Under the pieces are notes generated by a model. It searched no databases, was not told where the DNA came from, and was given only the letters and a program-made list of their open reading frames with translations. From Rhodocyclaceae bacterium (GTDB lineage: Bacteria; Pseudomonadota; Gammaproteobacteria; Burkholderiales; Rhodocyclaceae), in assembly GCA_030682595.1 (NCBI GenBank), contig JAUXNZ010000231.1, forward strand, positions 1 to 5,935: DNA of 5,935 nucleotides, read 5' to 3'. A program made the position numbers and the translations under genes. Below, piece after piece: positions 1-5,193 of this stretch. The first letter of the stretch is position 1. Every line of letters begins with the position of its first letter.

Positions 1-144
1 GGCTGCGGCAAAAAAGAAGCCCCGCCCGCTCCTGCTCCCGCGCCTGTTGCTGCTCCGGCTCCCGCTGCCGCCCCGGCTGATGCTGCTGTTCCCGCTGCTG
101 CCCCGGTTGCCGCACCCGCAACTCCTGCCGAAGAGAAGAAGTAA
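1..144 (+). CDS. 3' end of Ala/Pro-rich, probably small lipoprotein gene (partial)
   Basis: Reading from base 1 gives 47 residues and a TAA stop. They begin Gly-Cys-Gly-Lys-Lys-Glu and continue as a low-complexity Ala/Pro tract, ending in Glu-Glu-Lys-Lys. The opening Gly-Cys followed by a charged stretch is what the +1 Cys of a lipobox (Leu-x-Gly-Cys) looks like in small proteobacterial lipoproteins, so most of the mature protein is probably here and only the signal peptide is cut off by the window edge. The Ala/Pro tail would be extended and disordered, perhaps a periplasmic spacer. The rest of the signal peptide is not visible, so lipoprotein status is inference. No enzymatic domain is present. 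The gene ends 18 bp before a strong hairpin terminator and converges with hupB. Confidence 0.6.
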   Translation, partial: GCGKKEAPPAPAPAPVAAPAPAAAPADAAVPAAAPVAAPATPAEEKK

Positions 145-161
145 TCGTTTTCTTTGTCGGC

Positions 162-192
162 AAAAAAAGCCAGCCCACGGGCTGGCTTTTTT
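162..192. terminator. Bidirectional rho-independent terminator between the lipoprotein gene and hupB
   Basis: A perfect stem, AGCCAGCC at 168-175 pairing with GGCTGGCT at 180-187, encloses a four-base loop. It is preceded by seven A (162-168) and followed by six T (187-192). The A tract becomes a U tract on the opposite strand, so the element can stop transcription of the left-hand (+) gene and of hupB arriving from the right on the minus strand. It sits 18 bp after the left gene's stop and about 40 bp past the hupB stop. Confidence 0.9.
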
Positions 193-231
193 CATGGCCA
201 ATTGAACTTCCCGGCATCGATTGCCGGCAAT

Positions 232-528
232 TTATTTCTTCTTTGCGGCTTTCTTTCCGGCCACGGCGGCCTTGAAACTCGCGCCTGCGGTAAATTTTGG
301 CACGGTGGTAGCGGCAATTTTCAGCGGCTCACCGGTTTTCGGATTTTTGCCGGTACGCGCCGCGCGTTTGGCGGGTTTGAAGCTACCGAAACCGATCAGA
401 GTGACCGCATCGCCCTTGGCAACCGTCTTGACCACGGCATCGATCATGGCGGAAAGCGTGCGCTCTGCTGCTGCCTTTGAAATGTCGGCCGCTTTTGCAG
501 TGGCTTCGATAAGTTCAGATTTGTTCAT
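232..528 (-). CDS. hupB: HU-family histone-like nucleoid protein
   Basis: This 98-residue protein is a clear HU. It opens MNKSELIEATAKAADISKAAA, a helix-turn-helix dimerisation region, followed by the GFGSF turn (about residues 47-51). The beta-arm carries the RAARTGKNPKTGEPLKI stretch (about 55-71), with the Arg and Asn-Pro residues that grip and intercalate the DNA minor groove. HU works as a dimer that bends and compacts DNA. Enterobacterial HU is about 90 residues; here the protein continues into a short tail ending GKKAAKKK, a Lys/Ala extension seen in several betaproteobacterial HU proteins. The ATG at 526-528 is preceded by AGGAG seven bases upstream, which fixes the start. The gene is single, ends at the shared terminator at 162-192, and has its own 115 bp upstream gap. 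hupB rather than hupA is a naming choice. Confidence 0.95.
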   Translation of the reverse strand: MNKSELIEATAKAADISKAAAERTLSAMIDAVVKTVAKGDAVTLIGFGSFKPAKRAARTGKNPKTGEPLKIAATTVPKFTAGASFKAAVAGKKAAKKK

Positions 529-643
529 ATATTAGCTCCTCGGATTAGGGTGTTTCGGTTATGAAGCATGGAAAACGGTTTGCCGCATTGGTCCGGGCGA
601 CGCCGGGCAGAATACTCCAACCAACGGTCAGCGTGCCGCACCG
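529..643 (-). promoter_or_regulatory. hupB upstream region with Shine-Dalgarno
   Basis: This 115 bp gap precedes hupB on the minus strand and follows the stop of the small gene at 644. It holds the AGGAG ribosome site (complement of 536-540). I found no convincing -35/-10 pair and no hairpin with a U tract, so separate transcription of hupB is likely from gene type but not shown, and read-through from the upstream small genes is possible. Confidence 0.4.
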
Positions 644-919
644 TCATGCGGAGGTGTTGATGATAGTGCCTGTTTTTTGTCCCTGAGCATTCACCACAGG
701 CTTCGGCGGCTCAGGCTGTTTAGGTGGTTCTACCCGCTCGGGCTGTGCGGCGCGTTGCGCCGGCTCCGCAGGTTTGGCCGCCGACTGCGCTGCGGGGGGG
801 CGGTTTGCCTCGTCTCCACCACGCGGGCCTTCGGTCATCCGGAACTGCGCCTGGTTGGCCGCCACCTGTTGCTGCTGCTGAGTCGAATTGGTCGCCGAAC
901 TCACTAAATTGATTGCCAT
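644..919 (-). CDS. Unrecognised small Gln/Pro-rich protein with shared C-terminal box
   Basis: The 91-residue protein starts MAINLVSSATNS, runs through five consecutive Gln (14-18), then a Pro/Ala/Glu-rich, probably disordered stretch (about 40-73), and ends in PVVNAQGQKTGTIINTSA (74-91). The start is set by a near-perfect GGAGGTGA ribosome site overlapping the ATG region; a GTG 12 bases further upstream would place the site inside the gene and is less likely. The last 18 residues match the end of the protein encoded just upstream at 11 of 18 positions. The two genes are separated by 26 bp and are probably one transcript. No signal peptide, membrane segment or catalytic motif is visible. I do not recognise a named family. 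The tail could be an interaction or sorting signal, or a short beta hairpin, but that is inference. Confidence 0.75.
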   Translation of the reverse strand: MAINLVSSATNSTQQQQQVAANQAQFRMTEGPRGGDEANRPPAAQSAAKPAEPAQRAAQPERVEPPKQPEPPKPVVNAQGQKTGTIINTSA

Positions 920-945
920 GTCACCTCCCACTCGTCAGACCGCCA

Positions 946-1356
946 TCAGGCAGTGGTGTTAACCACGATACCCGTCACTTGGCCGGATGTATTGACAACG
1001 GGCTCCGCAACCACGGACTCACCGCCGCCCGCAACCTGCGCAACATCGGATTGCTTGCCCGCCCGGCTGAGAGTGTCAAGCAATTGCCCGTGCATCTCCG
1101 TAACGGAACGGATCGCCGCCAATCCCTGTCGCGCATTCCCCGCGGCAGTCTGCGCCTGATCCGCCCGCGCGGCAAGTGATCGGGCATCCTCCCTGGCACG
1201 CGCCGCGACCTGTTGCGCCTCCGCAGCCCTTTCCTGCAAGGAGCGAGCGACCTGTTCGGCCCGGCCGGCATTCTGTCTGGCTTGCTGCAAGCTCAACTGC
1301 TGCCACGCCATCTGGCTGGTAGCCTGTGAGCCTGCAGTAGAAGTAATGGCAGCCAT
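946..1356 (-). CDS. Unrecognised small Ala-rich coiled-coil protein with shared C-terminal box
   Basis: With the ATG at 1354-1356 this is 136 residues beginning MAAITSTAGSQATSQ. A long Ala/Gln/Arg/Glu-rich segment (about 15-96) has no Pro and looks like a continuous amphipathic helix or coiled coil. A Gly-rich linker (109-112) leads to the terminal box PVVNTSGQVTGIVVNTTA (119-136), matching the neighbouring small protein. An in-frame ATG at 1422 would add 22 residues, but it lies upstream of the best promoter (1389-1417), and the shorter start resembles the MAINLVSS start of the paralogue, so I prefer 1356. The ribosome site is weak (GGAAA about eight bases upstream). No signal peptide or membrane helix is seen. 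The function is unknown; it is the first gene of a probable two-gene operon. Confidence 0.75.
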   Translation of the reverse strand: MAAITSTAGSQATSQMAWQQLSLQQARQNAGRAEQVARSLQERAAEAQQVAARAREDARSLAARADQAQTAAGNARQGLAAIRSVTEMHGQLLDTLSRAGKQSDVAQVAGGGESVVAEPVVNTSGQVTGIVVNTTA

Positions 1357-1388
1357 TGACTTGTTTCCGGAACCGTCTCCCGGTCGCG

Positions 1389-1417
1389 AATATAGCCCCA
1401 TTGCATCGACAAAACAA
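1389..1417 (-). promoter_or_regulatory. Candidate sigma70 promoter of the small two-gene operon
   Basis: On the minus strand TTGTTT (complement of 1412-1417) and TATATT (complement of 1389-1394) are separated by exactly 17 bases. Transcription would begin near 1382, giving a leader of about 25 bases before the ATG at 1356. The hexamers match consensus at 4 of 6 and 5 of 6 positions. This is a sequence-based prediction. Confidence 0.5.
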
Positions 1418-1422
1418 GACAC

Positions 1423-1626
1423 CGTATTGGCTTGGTGCGCAAGTTTTCATTGCATTATTTTTCAATTGAGTGCATAGTCCGCGCCAGCGATTTTCAAGCA
1501 GTGTCATTTTGTCTGGTTCAGTACCCGCGACTCCGCAGTATTAGTCCCTTCATCACCCAGCCGTCTTGACTATCGTCCCACCCGGGGCACGCCCCAATTT
1601 TTTAGTTTTTTTAGGATATTCAAGAC
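1423..1626. other. Intergenic region between divergent small-gene operon and csp
   Basis: About 200 bp should hold the csp promoter and long 5' leader. TTGACT at 1566-1571 resembles a -35 box but has no matching -10 at 16-18 bp. TTGCAT (1450-1455) and CATAGT (1473-1478) are 17 bp apart but score poorly. TGCAT is repeated at 1451 and 1471, exactly 20 bp apart. The clearest structure is the hairpin and T tracts at 1584-1612, listed separately. No coding potential is evident. Confidence 0.4.
1584..1612 (+). promoter_or_regulatory. Terminator-like hairpin with T tracts in the csp leader
   Basis: GGGGC at 1584-1588 faces GCCCC at 1591-1595, in practice four G-C pairs closed by a CACG tetraloop. 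Two T runs follow: six T at 1598-1603 and seven T at 1606-1612. This ends directly before the AGGA ribosome site (1613-1616). The order stem, U-rich run, ribosome site, ATG resembles a leader attenuator or a structured 5' UTR. The stem is short, so its strength is uncertain. Confidence 0.45.
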
Positions 1627-1833
1627 ATGGCAACAGGTACTGTAAAGTGGTTCAATGATTCAAAAGGTTTCGGTTTCATCACCCCGGAGAGCGGCGGCGA
1701 CGATCTTTTCGCGCACTTCTCCGCGATTCAAGGCCAGGGTTTCAAAACCCTGAAGGAAGGCCAGCGCGTTAGTTTCGACGTCACCACCGGCCCCAAAGGT
1801 CTGCAAGCGTCGAACATTCAAGCGGCTGGCTAA
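1627..1833 (+). CDS. cspA: Cold-shock domain protein (CspA family)
   Basis: This 68-residue protein consists of a single cold-shock OB fold. MATGTVKWFNDSKGFGFI contains the first strand and RNP1 (KGFGFI, residues 13-18); RNP2 is DLFAHF (26-31), where DVFVHF is more usual. The aromatic residues Trp8, Phe15, Phe17, Phe28 and Phe31 form the single-stranded nucleic-acid binding face. Such proteins act in the cytoplasm as RNA chaperones that melt secondary structure and can prevent transcription termination. The length is normal for the family. The ATG follows AGGA by ten bases, slightly long spacing. Two hairpins lie downstream, the second a strong terminator, then infA. Whether this copy is cold-induced cannot be read from the sequence; the T-rich, structured leader suggests post-transcriptional control. 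The cspA symbol denotes the family, not orthology. Confidence 0.96.
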   Translation: MATGTVKWFNDSKGFGFITPESGGDDLFAHFSAIQGQGFKTLKEGQRVSFDVTTGPKGLQASNIQAAG

Positions 1834-1841
1834 GTGCTGTC

Positions 1842-1863
1842 GGCATGACGCCAATGTCATGCC
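1842..1863 (+). repeat. Inverted repeat just after csp stop codon
   Basis: GGCATGAC (1842-1849) and GTCATGCC (1856-1863) form a perfect 8 bp stem with a six-base loop, starting eight bases after the csp stop. No T tract follows, so it is not a standard intrinsic terminator. It may protect the csp mRNA 3' end or help arrest transcription together with the next hairpin. Confidence 0.6.
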
Positions 1864-1887
1864 AACGACTTTGCGCCGCCTGACCGG

Positions 1888-1919
1888 AAAAGCCCGGCGC
1901 TTGCCGGGCTTTTTCTTTT
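1888..1919 (+). terminator. Rho-independent terminator between csp and infA
   Basis: AAAAGCCCGGC (1888-1898) pairs perfectly with GCCGGGCTTTT (1903-1913) around a GCTT loop, followed by a T-rich run to 1919. It is a strong intrinsic terminator for csp. Only 12 bases separate its end from the infA ribosome site, so no full promoter can fit between them. Confidence 0.9.
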
Positions 1920-1943
1920 CAACCTTTCCCTGGAGGCATGCTT

Positions 1944-2204
1944 ATGGCTAAGGAAGAACTTATCGAAATGAATGGCGTGGTACTTGAAGTACTCCCCGAC
2001 TCACGTTATCGCGTTCAACTCGACAACGGTCACGATCTGGTGGCCTATTCGGCGGGCAAAATGCGCAAACACCACATTCGCATTCTCGCCGGCGACAAGG
2101 TTTCACTTGAACTATCCCCCTACGATTTAAGCAAGGGGCGCATCAACTTCCGCCACATCGAAGGCCGCACGCCGAACCCCGCACCGCAGCGTCGGCGGCA
2201 CTGA
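1944..2204 (+). CDS. infA: Translation initiation factor IF-1 (extended, second-copy type)
   Basis: The 86-residue protein begins MAKEELIEMNGVVLEVLPDS and keeps the IF-1 S1/OB-fold hallmarks LDNGH, SGKMRK-type (here AGKMRKHHIRIL), GDKV and SPYDLSKGRI. IF-1 binds the 30S A site beside IF-2 and IF-3 during initiation. E. coli IF-1 is 72 residues and stops soon after the FRSR motif; here a tail of about 14 residues ends in PAPQRRRH. The gene lies beside csp, not in the spc ribosomal-protein operon, so it is probably the additional IF-1 copy many betaproteobacteria carry. GGAGG at 1932-1936 is seven bases from the ATG at 1944. An upstream in-frame ATG at 1938 lies only one base after that site and is rejected. 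No own promoter is evident after the csp terminator. It converges with nnrS. Confidence 0.95.
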   Translation: MAKEELIEMNGVVLEVLPDSRYRVQLDNGHDLVAYSAGKMRKHHIRILAGDKVSLELSPYDLSKGRINFRHIEGRTPNPAPQRRRH

Positions 2205-2261
2205 GCGCGGGCACCAAGACCAAGCGCTGGCACCGGGCTCCAGCAACCAAGCGCCCGCGCT
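2204..2261. repeat. Long-armed inverted repeat after infA
   Basis: AGCGCGGGC (2204-2212) is the perfect reverse complement of GCCCGCGCT (2253-2261). Inside, GCTGG (2226-2230) and CCAGC (2240-2244) form a second stem. The cruciform-like structure starts on the last base of the infA stop codon and lies in the 134 bp gap (2205-2338) between convergent infA and nnrS. There is no T tract on either strand, so it is at most a factor-dependent or inefficient terminator. The rest of the gap shows nothing recognisable. Confidence 0.4.
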
Positions 2262-2338
2262 GCAGGCATAGCCGTTGCAGCAGAAATTCCCGATGGTCGA
2301 TCGCGGCGGCGCCACAACTCCGCAAAACCACCCCCAAC

Positions 2339-3511
2339 TCAGGTCACCTTGCCATCGACGCGCGGCGTCAGCAAAAAGGGCAGGTAGCGCCAAAGCAACA
2401 CTCCGAAGGCAACGCACCAGCAGGTGGACGCGAGATGCAGCCACATCGTGTAGCCAGCCGGGTAAAACTGCGGGGCGATGACGCGTGCGGCAAAGCCGAT
2501 CAGCATGATCCACAACACCACCTTGTCCGCGCGCTCGAAAACCACATTGCGCCCGGTGTGGCCCTTTGAGATGCGCACGATCATGGCCGGCAGGATCAGT
2601 CCCATGACACCGACAGTGAAGACATGCGCGGAGACGCTGCCGACCCAGGGCAGATCGGTAAATTGACCGACGGCGCTGATGAGCAGTTGAAGGACAATGG
2701 CCAAGTAGCCCAGATACATGATGCCGATATCGATCCGCGTAAAGGCCTTGCGTGGATGCCACCCGGCGAAACGCGCCAGCAGCAGCAACGCGAGAATAAA
2801 TTCAAACACGCCGGTGAATGTGGCGGGCAGTAGCTGACCAAAGACGAGGATCACTGCCAGCCACTTGGTGGCGAGATCAAGGCGCGGGTTGCGCAGGATG
2901 TCGACCTTGAAGGCGCCGCGCATGAATTGCACCTGGGTGCGCTCCAGCATGATGAGAAAGGCGACACGGAACAGCGCGAGCGTCATGCTCCAGCCCAAGG
3001 TGAAATAGTCGCCCTGCACGATGAGAAATTTGGCCGGCAGGAACAGCGGCAGGATGATCCAGAAGAAATAGTTGTCGCTGTTGTTTTCGCGCACGCGCTG
3101 GACGAAAAGCGTCCAGAGCAGCATGGCGATGATCGCGGCCTGGAACAGGCCGTGCGCCAGCCAGAATAGCGCCGGGGGCCAGCCGGCACCCAGGCTCATG
3201 GCGATGCGGTCGAATATCCATGCGACGGCCAGGAGGATCAGCGCACCACCGTGCCAGCCACGTACCCCCACCCAGTTTTTGCTGGCGGTCAGCAGAAAAC
3301 CGCCCAGCGCCGCCCAACCGAAACCGTAGAACATTTCGTGGGCGTGCCACTGCATAGGGCCGACAAAAGTCGGCGCTGGCGGGACGGCGCCGGTAAAAAT
3401 CAGCACCCACCACAGCGGCAGGCTCAGGCCCGCCAGACAGGCGAGGGCAAAAAATGGGCGGAAGCCAATAAGCCAGAATGGGTGTGCGCCAAGTTTCATC
3501 AGGAAAGTCAT
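2339..3511 (-). CDS. nnrS: NnrS-family heme/copper membrane protein
   Basis: The 390-residue polytopic inner-membrane protein has roughly twelve hydrophobic segments. NnrS hallmarks are in order: HPFWLIGFRPFFALA (10-24), WHAHEMFYGF (55-64), GFLLTASKNW (71-80), and near the C terminus AHVFTVGVMGLILPAM (295-310) and GHTGR (317-321). The conserved His residues (10, 56, 58, 296, 318) are candidate metal or heme ligands. NnrS was described in Rhodobacter as a heme- and copper-containing protein linked to nitric oxide metabolism and relieves nitrosative stress in other species; its exact activity is unsettled. No NO reductase or regulator gene is in view. The start is uncertain: the ATG at 3511 and an in-frame ATG at 3499 both lack a good ribosome site, while an AAGGA precedes an out-of-frame ATG at 3539. 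tRNA-Ser lies 63 bp upstream on the same strand. Confidence 0.93.
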   Translation of the reverse strand: MTFLMKLGAHPFWLIGFRPFFALACLAGLSLPLWWVLIFTGAVPPAPTFVGPMQWHAHEMFYGFGWAALGGFLLTASKNWVGVRGWHGGALILLAVAWIFDRIAMSLGAGWPPALFWLAHGLFQAAIIAMLLWTLFVQRVRENNSDNYFFWIILPLFLPAKFLIVQGDYFTLGWSMTLALFRVAFLIMLERTQVQFMRGAFKVDILRNPRLDLATKWLAVILVFGQLLPATFTGVFEFILALLLLARFAGWHPRKAFTRIDIGIMYLGYLAIVLQLLISAVGQFTDLPWVGSVSAHVFTVGVMGLILPAMIVRISKGHTGRNVVFERADKVVLWIMLIGFAARVIAPQFYPAGYTMWLHLASTCWCVAFGVLLWRYLPFLLTPRVDGKVT

Positions 3512-3574
3512 GGTTCGCAGTTTGAGGTGCGATTGCCATTCTGTCCTTGATGCAGGTCAGGCGTTACAGGCTAT

Positions 3575-3662
3575 TGGCGGAGGGGGTGGGATTCGAACCC
3601 ACGGTACCTTGCAGTACGCCTGATTTCGAGTCAGGTACATTCGACCACTCTGCCACCCCTCC
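3575..3662 (-). tRNA. tRNA-Ser, anticodon CGA (reads UCG)
   Basis: The reverse strand folds as a class II tRNA. The acceptor stem GGAGGGG/CCCCTCC is perfect, followed by discriminator G and an encoded CCA (3575-3577). The D stem is short, the anticodon stem CCTGA/TCAGG encloses loop CTCGAAA with anticodon CGA, and the long variable arm has a GTAC/GTAC stem. The T arm is GTGGG-TTCGAAT-CCCAC. The long variable arm and discriminator G are serine identity features recognised by SerRS, whose gene is at the right end of the window. The gene is 88 nt including CCA. Confidence 0.97.
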
Positions 3663-3672
3663 GGCGGGCGCG

Positions 3673-3703
3673 ATTATAACCGTGACGTCCCTGCATGGCA
3701 CAA
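3673..3703 (-). promoter_or_regulatory. Promoter of tRNA-Ser with GC-rich discriminator
   Basis: A perfect TATAAT (complement of 3673-3678) lies ten bases upstream of the mature tRNA 5' end. The -35 is weak; the best is TTGTGC (complement of 3698-3703) at a long 19 bp spacing. The bases between the -10 and the tRNA (complement of 3663-3672) are almost all G/C, the kind of discriminator found at stringently controlled stable-RNA promoters. The leader would be only a few bases. A 6 bp inverted repeat, CTGCAT/ATGCAG (3691-3696 and 3703-3708), overlaps the -35 area. Confidence 0.65.
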
Positions 3704-3732
3704 TGCAGCCACTACAAGTGCAGGAAGAATTT

Positions 3733-5193
3733 ATGTTTTGCTTTGCACGGCCGCTGTTTGGCCCGATCCTGTTGCTCCTCGCCCTGCTTGCCGGCTGTAC
3801 GCGCCTCGATCCACCGGGTCCGGAGCAGCCGCTGGTTGTCGGCTTGCCCGCCGATCCGGTGTTTCAGCGAGCCGTACCGCCCAGCGAGGGTATGGATGGC
3901 TTCAGCCGCAATCTGAGTGAAGCGTTTGCCGAGTCGCTGGGCGTCGAGCTGCGCTACGTCGTTGCGCCGAACTATCCTGCCCTCCTGAAGATGGTGCGCA
4001 GTGGAAAAGTGCATCTGGCCGTAGCCGTGCCAACTCTGGCCGCCGCCGAACCCGCTGCGGGAAGCGATCCGCAATTGAGCTATAGCCCGCCATTGCTGGA
4101 AACGCGCCAACTGATCGTGCAGCACGCCAGCGCCCTGCGCGTCGACAGCCCCGCGAAACTGGCCGGACGAGAAATCGCCGTACCCGCCGGGGCAATGCAG
4201 GCCCGGGTGATCCGCGCCATGAACATTGACCCGCCGCCCGTGATCATCGAGCGTGCCGACATCAACGAACTGGAGCTATTGGGCGGGGTCGCCCGACGCC
4301 ACCATGAACTGGTGGCCAGTACCGAACTGCATTTTGCCGTGGCTTCGAACTATTACCCCGATCTGGCCATCGCCTTCGAACTTCCGGAAAAGTTGTCCTA
4401 TGTCTGGGCCATCTCTTCCGCCAGCCCCACCCTCCTCGACTACGCCACGCGCTTTATCGAATCCGCCCGCCAGGATGGCACGCTACGCCGTCTCAATGAT
4501 CGTTATTTCGGTCACATCCGCCGTATGGAAGCGCGTGACAGCGAGGTTTTTCTCGAACATGTGCGCAGCCGCCTGCCGGCGTTCCGGCAGGAATTTCATG
4601 CCGCGCAGGAGCGTACCGGCATCGACTGGCGCCTGCTGGCGGCGCTGGCCTACCAGGAATCGAAATGGGACCCGCTCGCCACCTCGCCCACCGGAGTGCG
4701 CGGCATGATGATGTTGACCGAAGATACCGCCGACCGGCTCAAGGTCACGAATCGGCTTGACGCCAGCCAGAGCATTCAGGCCGGCGCCAGATATCTGGCA
4801 ATGTTAAGGGACGAACTGCCTGCAGGCATTGATCATCCCGACCGGCTCTGGTTTGCTTTGGCCGCCTACAATCTGGGCATGGGTCATATGAACGGGGCAC
4901 GGGCTTTCGCCCCGGGCCTGAAGCGCAATCCTGACGACTGGTACGACATGAAGCAGGTGTTGCCGCTGATGGCGCGACCCGAGTATTACACCCGGCTGAA
5001 AAGCGGTCGGGCGCGCGGCGGCGAGGCGGTCATCCTGGTCGAGAACGTGCGCAACTATTTCGACGTGCTGTCGCGCTTTGAACCCATCCACACCCCGCCC
5101 AGCCTGGGCGAATCGATGCAGCGCAAACTGAGCGGACTGAAACAGCAGAGCAATCAGGTTCCCGGACTGAGTAGTTCCAAACCACCCATATAG
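3733..5193 (+). CDS. mltF: MltF-like membrane-bound lytic murein transglycosylase (lipoprotein)
   Basis: The 486-residue lipoprotein has a signal peptide ending LLALLAGC, with lipidated Cys22. A periplasmic solute-binding domain of SBP_bac_3 type (about 33-260) is followed by a C-terminal Slt-type domain (about 285-435). In the latter AYQES carries catalytic Glu309, GMMMLT is at 324-329, and AAYNLG is at 377-382. Family members cleave peptidoglycan to 1,6-anhydromuropeptides at the outer membrane's inner face, and the SBP domain modulates activity in response to muropeptides. E. coli MltF is 518 residues, so this one is slightly compact. GGAAG ends five bases before the ATG at 3733. The frame stays open back to 3547, but that stretch is an antisense reading of the tRNA gene and is not part of the protein. 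The 3' end overlaps the convergent serS end by 40 bp. Confidence 0.95.
   Translation: MFCFARPLFGPILLLLALLAGCTRLDPPGPEQPLVVGLPADPVFQRAVPPSEGMDGFSRNLSEAFAESLGVELRYVVAPNYPALLKMVRSGKVHLAVAVPTLAAAEPAAGSDPQLSYSPPLLETRQLIVQHASALRVDSPAKLAGREIAVPAGAMQARVIRAMNIDPPPVIIERADINELELLGGVARRHHELVASTELHFAVASNYYPDLAIAFELPEKLSYVWAISSASPTLLDYATRFIESARQDGTLRRLNDRYFGHIRRMEARDSEVFLEHVRSRLPAFRQEFHAAQERTGIDWRLLAALAYQESKWDPLATSPTGVRGMMMLTEDTADRLKVTNRLDASQSIQAGARYLAMLRDELPAGIDHPDRLWFALAAYNLGMGHMNGARAFAPGLKRNPDDWYDMKQVLPLMARPEYYTRLKSGRARGGEAVILVENVRNYFDVLSRFEPIHTPPSLGESMQRKLSGLKQQSNQVPGLSSSKPPI

Noticed and set aside
1..144. GCT/CCG-rich tract as a DNA tandem repeat
   Set aside because: The periodicity is irregular and follows from Ala/Pro codons; there is no fixed repeat unit.
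154..535. Plus-strand frames of about 100 codons over hupB
   Set aside because: They are shadows of hupB on the other strand. They lack plausible ribosome sites and known motifs, while the HU match is unambiguous.
1357..1422. Longer start (ATG at 1422) for the small coiled-coil gene
   Set aside because: It would place the start upstream of the best -35/-10 pair and adds residues with no counterpart in the paralogue; kept only as an alternative.
1451..1475. TGCAT direct repeats 20 bp apart as an operator
   Set aside because: Five-base matches in an AT-richer stretch are easily due to chance, and no known regulator site is recognised.
1076..1507. Minus-strand frame starting at 1507 and overlapping the small coiled-coil gene
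   Set aside because: Cys/Gly/Arg-rich shadow composition, no ribosome site, and it conflicts with the gene whose C-terminal box has a paralogue next door.
2127..2762. Long minus-strand alternative frame (211 codons) across the nnrS 3' end
   Set aside because: It overlaps NnrS in another frame, reads as Arg/His/Cys-rich low-quality sequence typical of GC-rich shadow frames, and runs into infA.
3547..3732. N-terminal extension of the mltF frame up to an ATG at 3547
   Set aside because: The extra 62 residues include GVGFEPTVPCSTPDFESG, the well-known spurious translation of the antisense of a tRNA-Ser gene. The lipoprotein signal peptide and ribosome site place the start at 3733.
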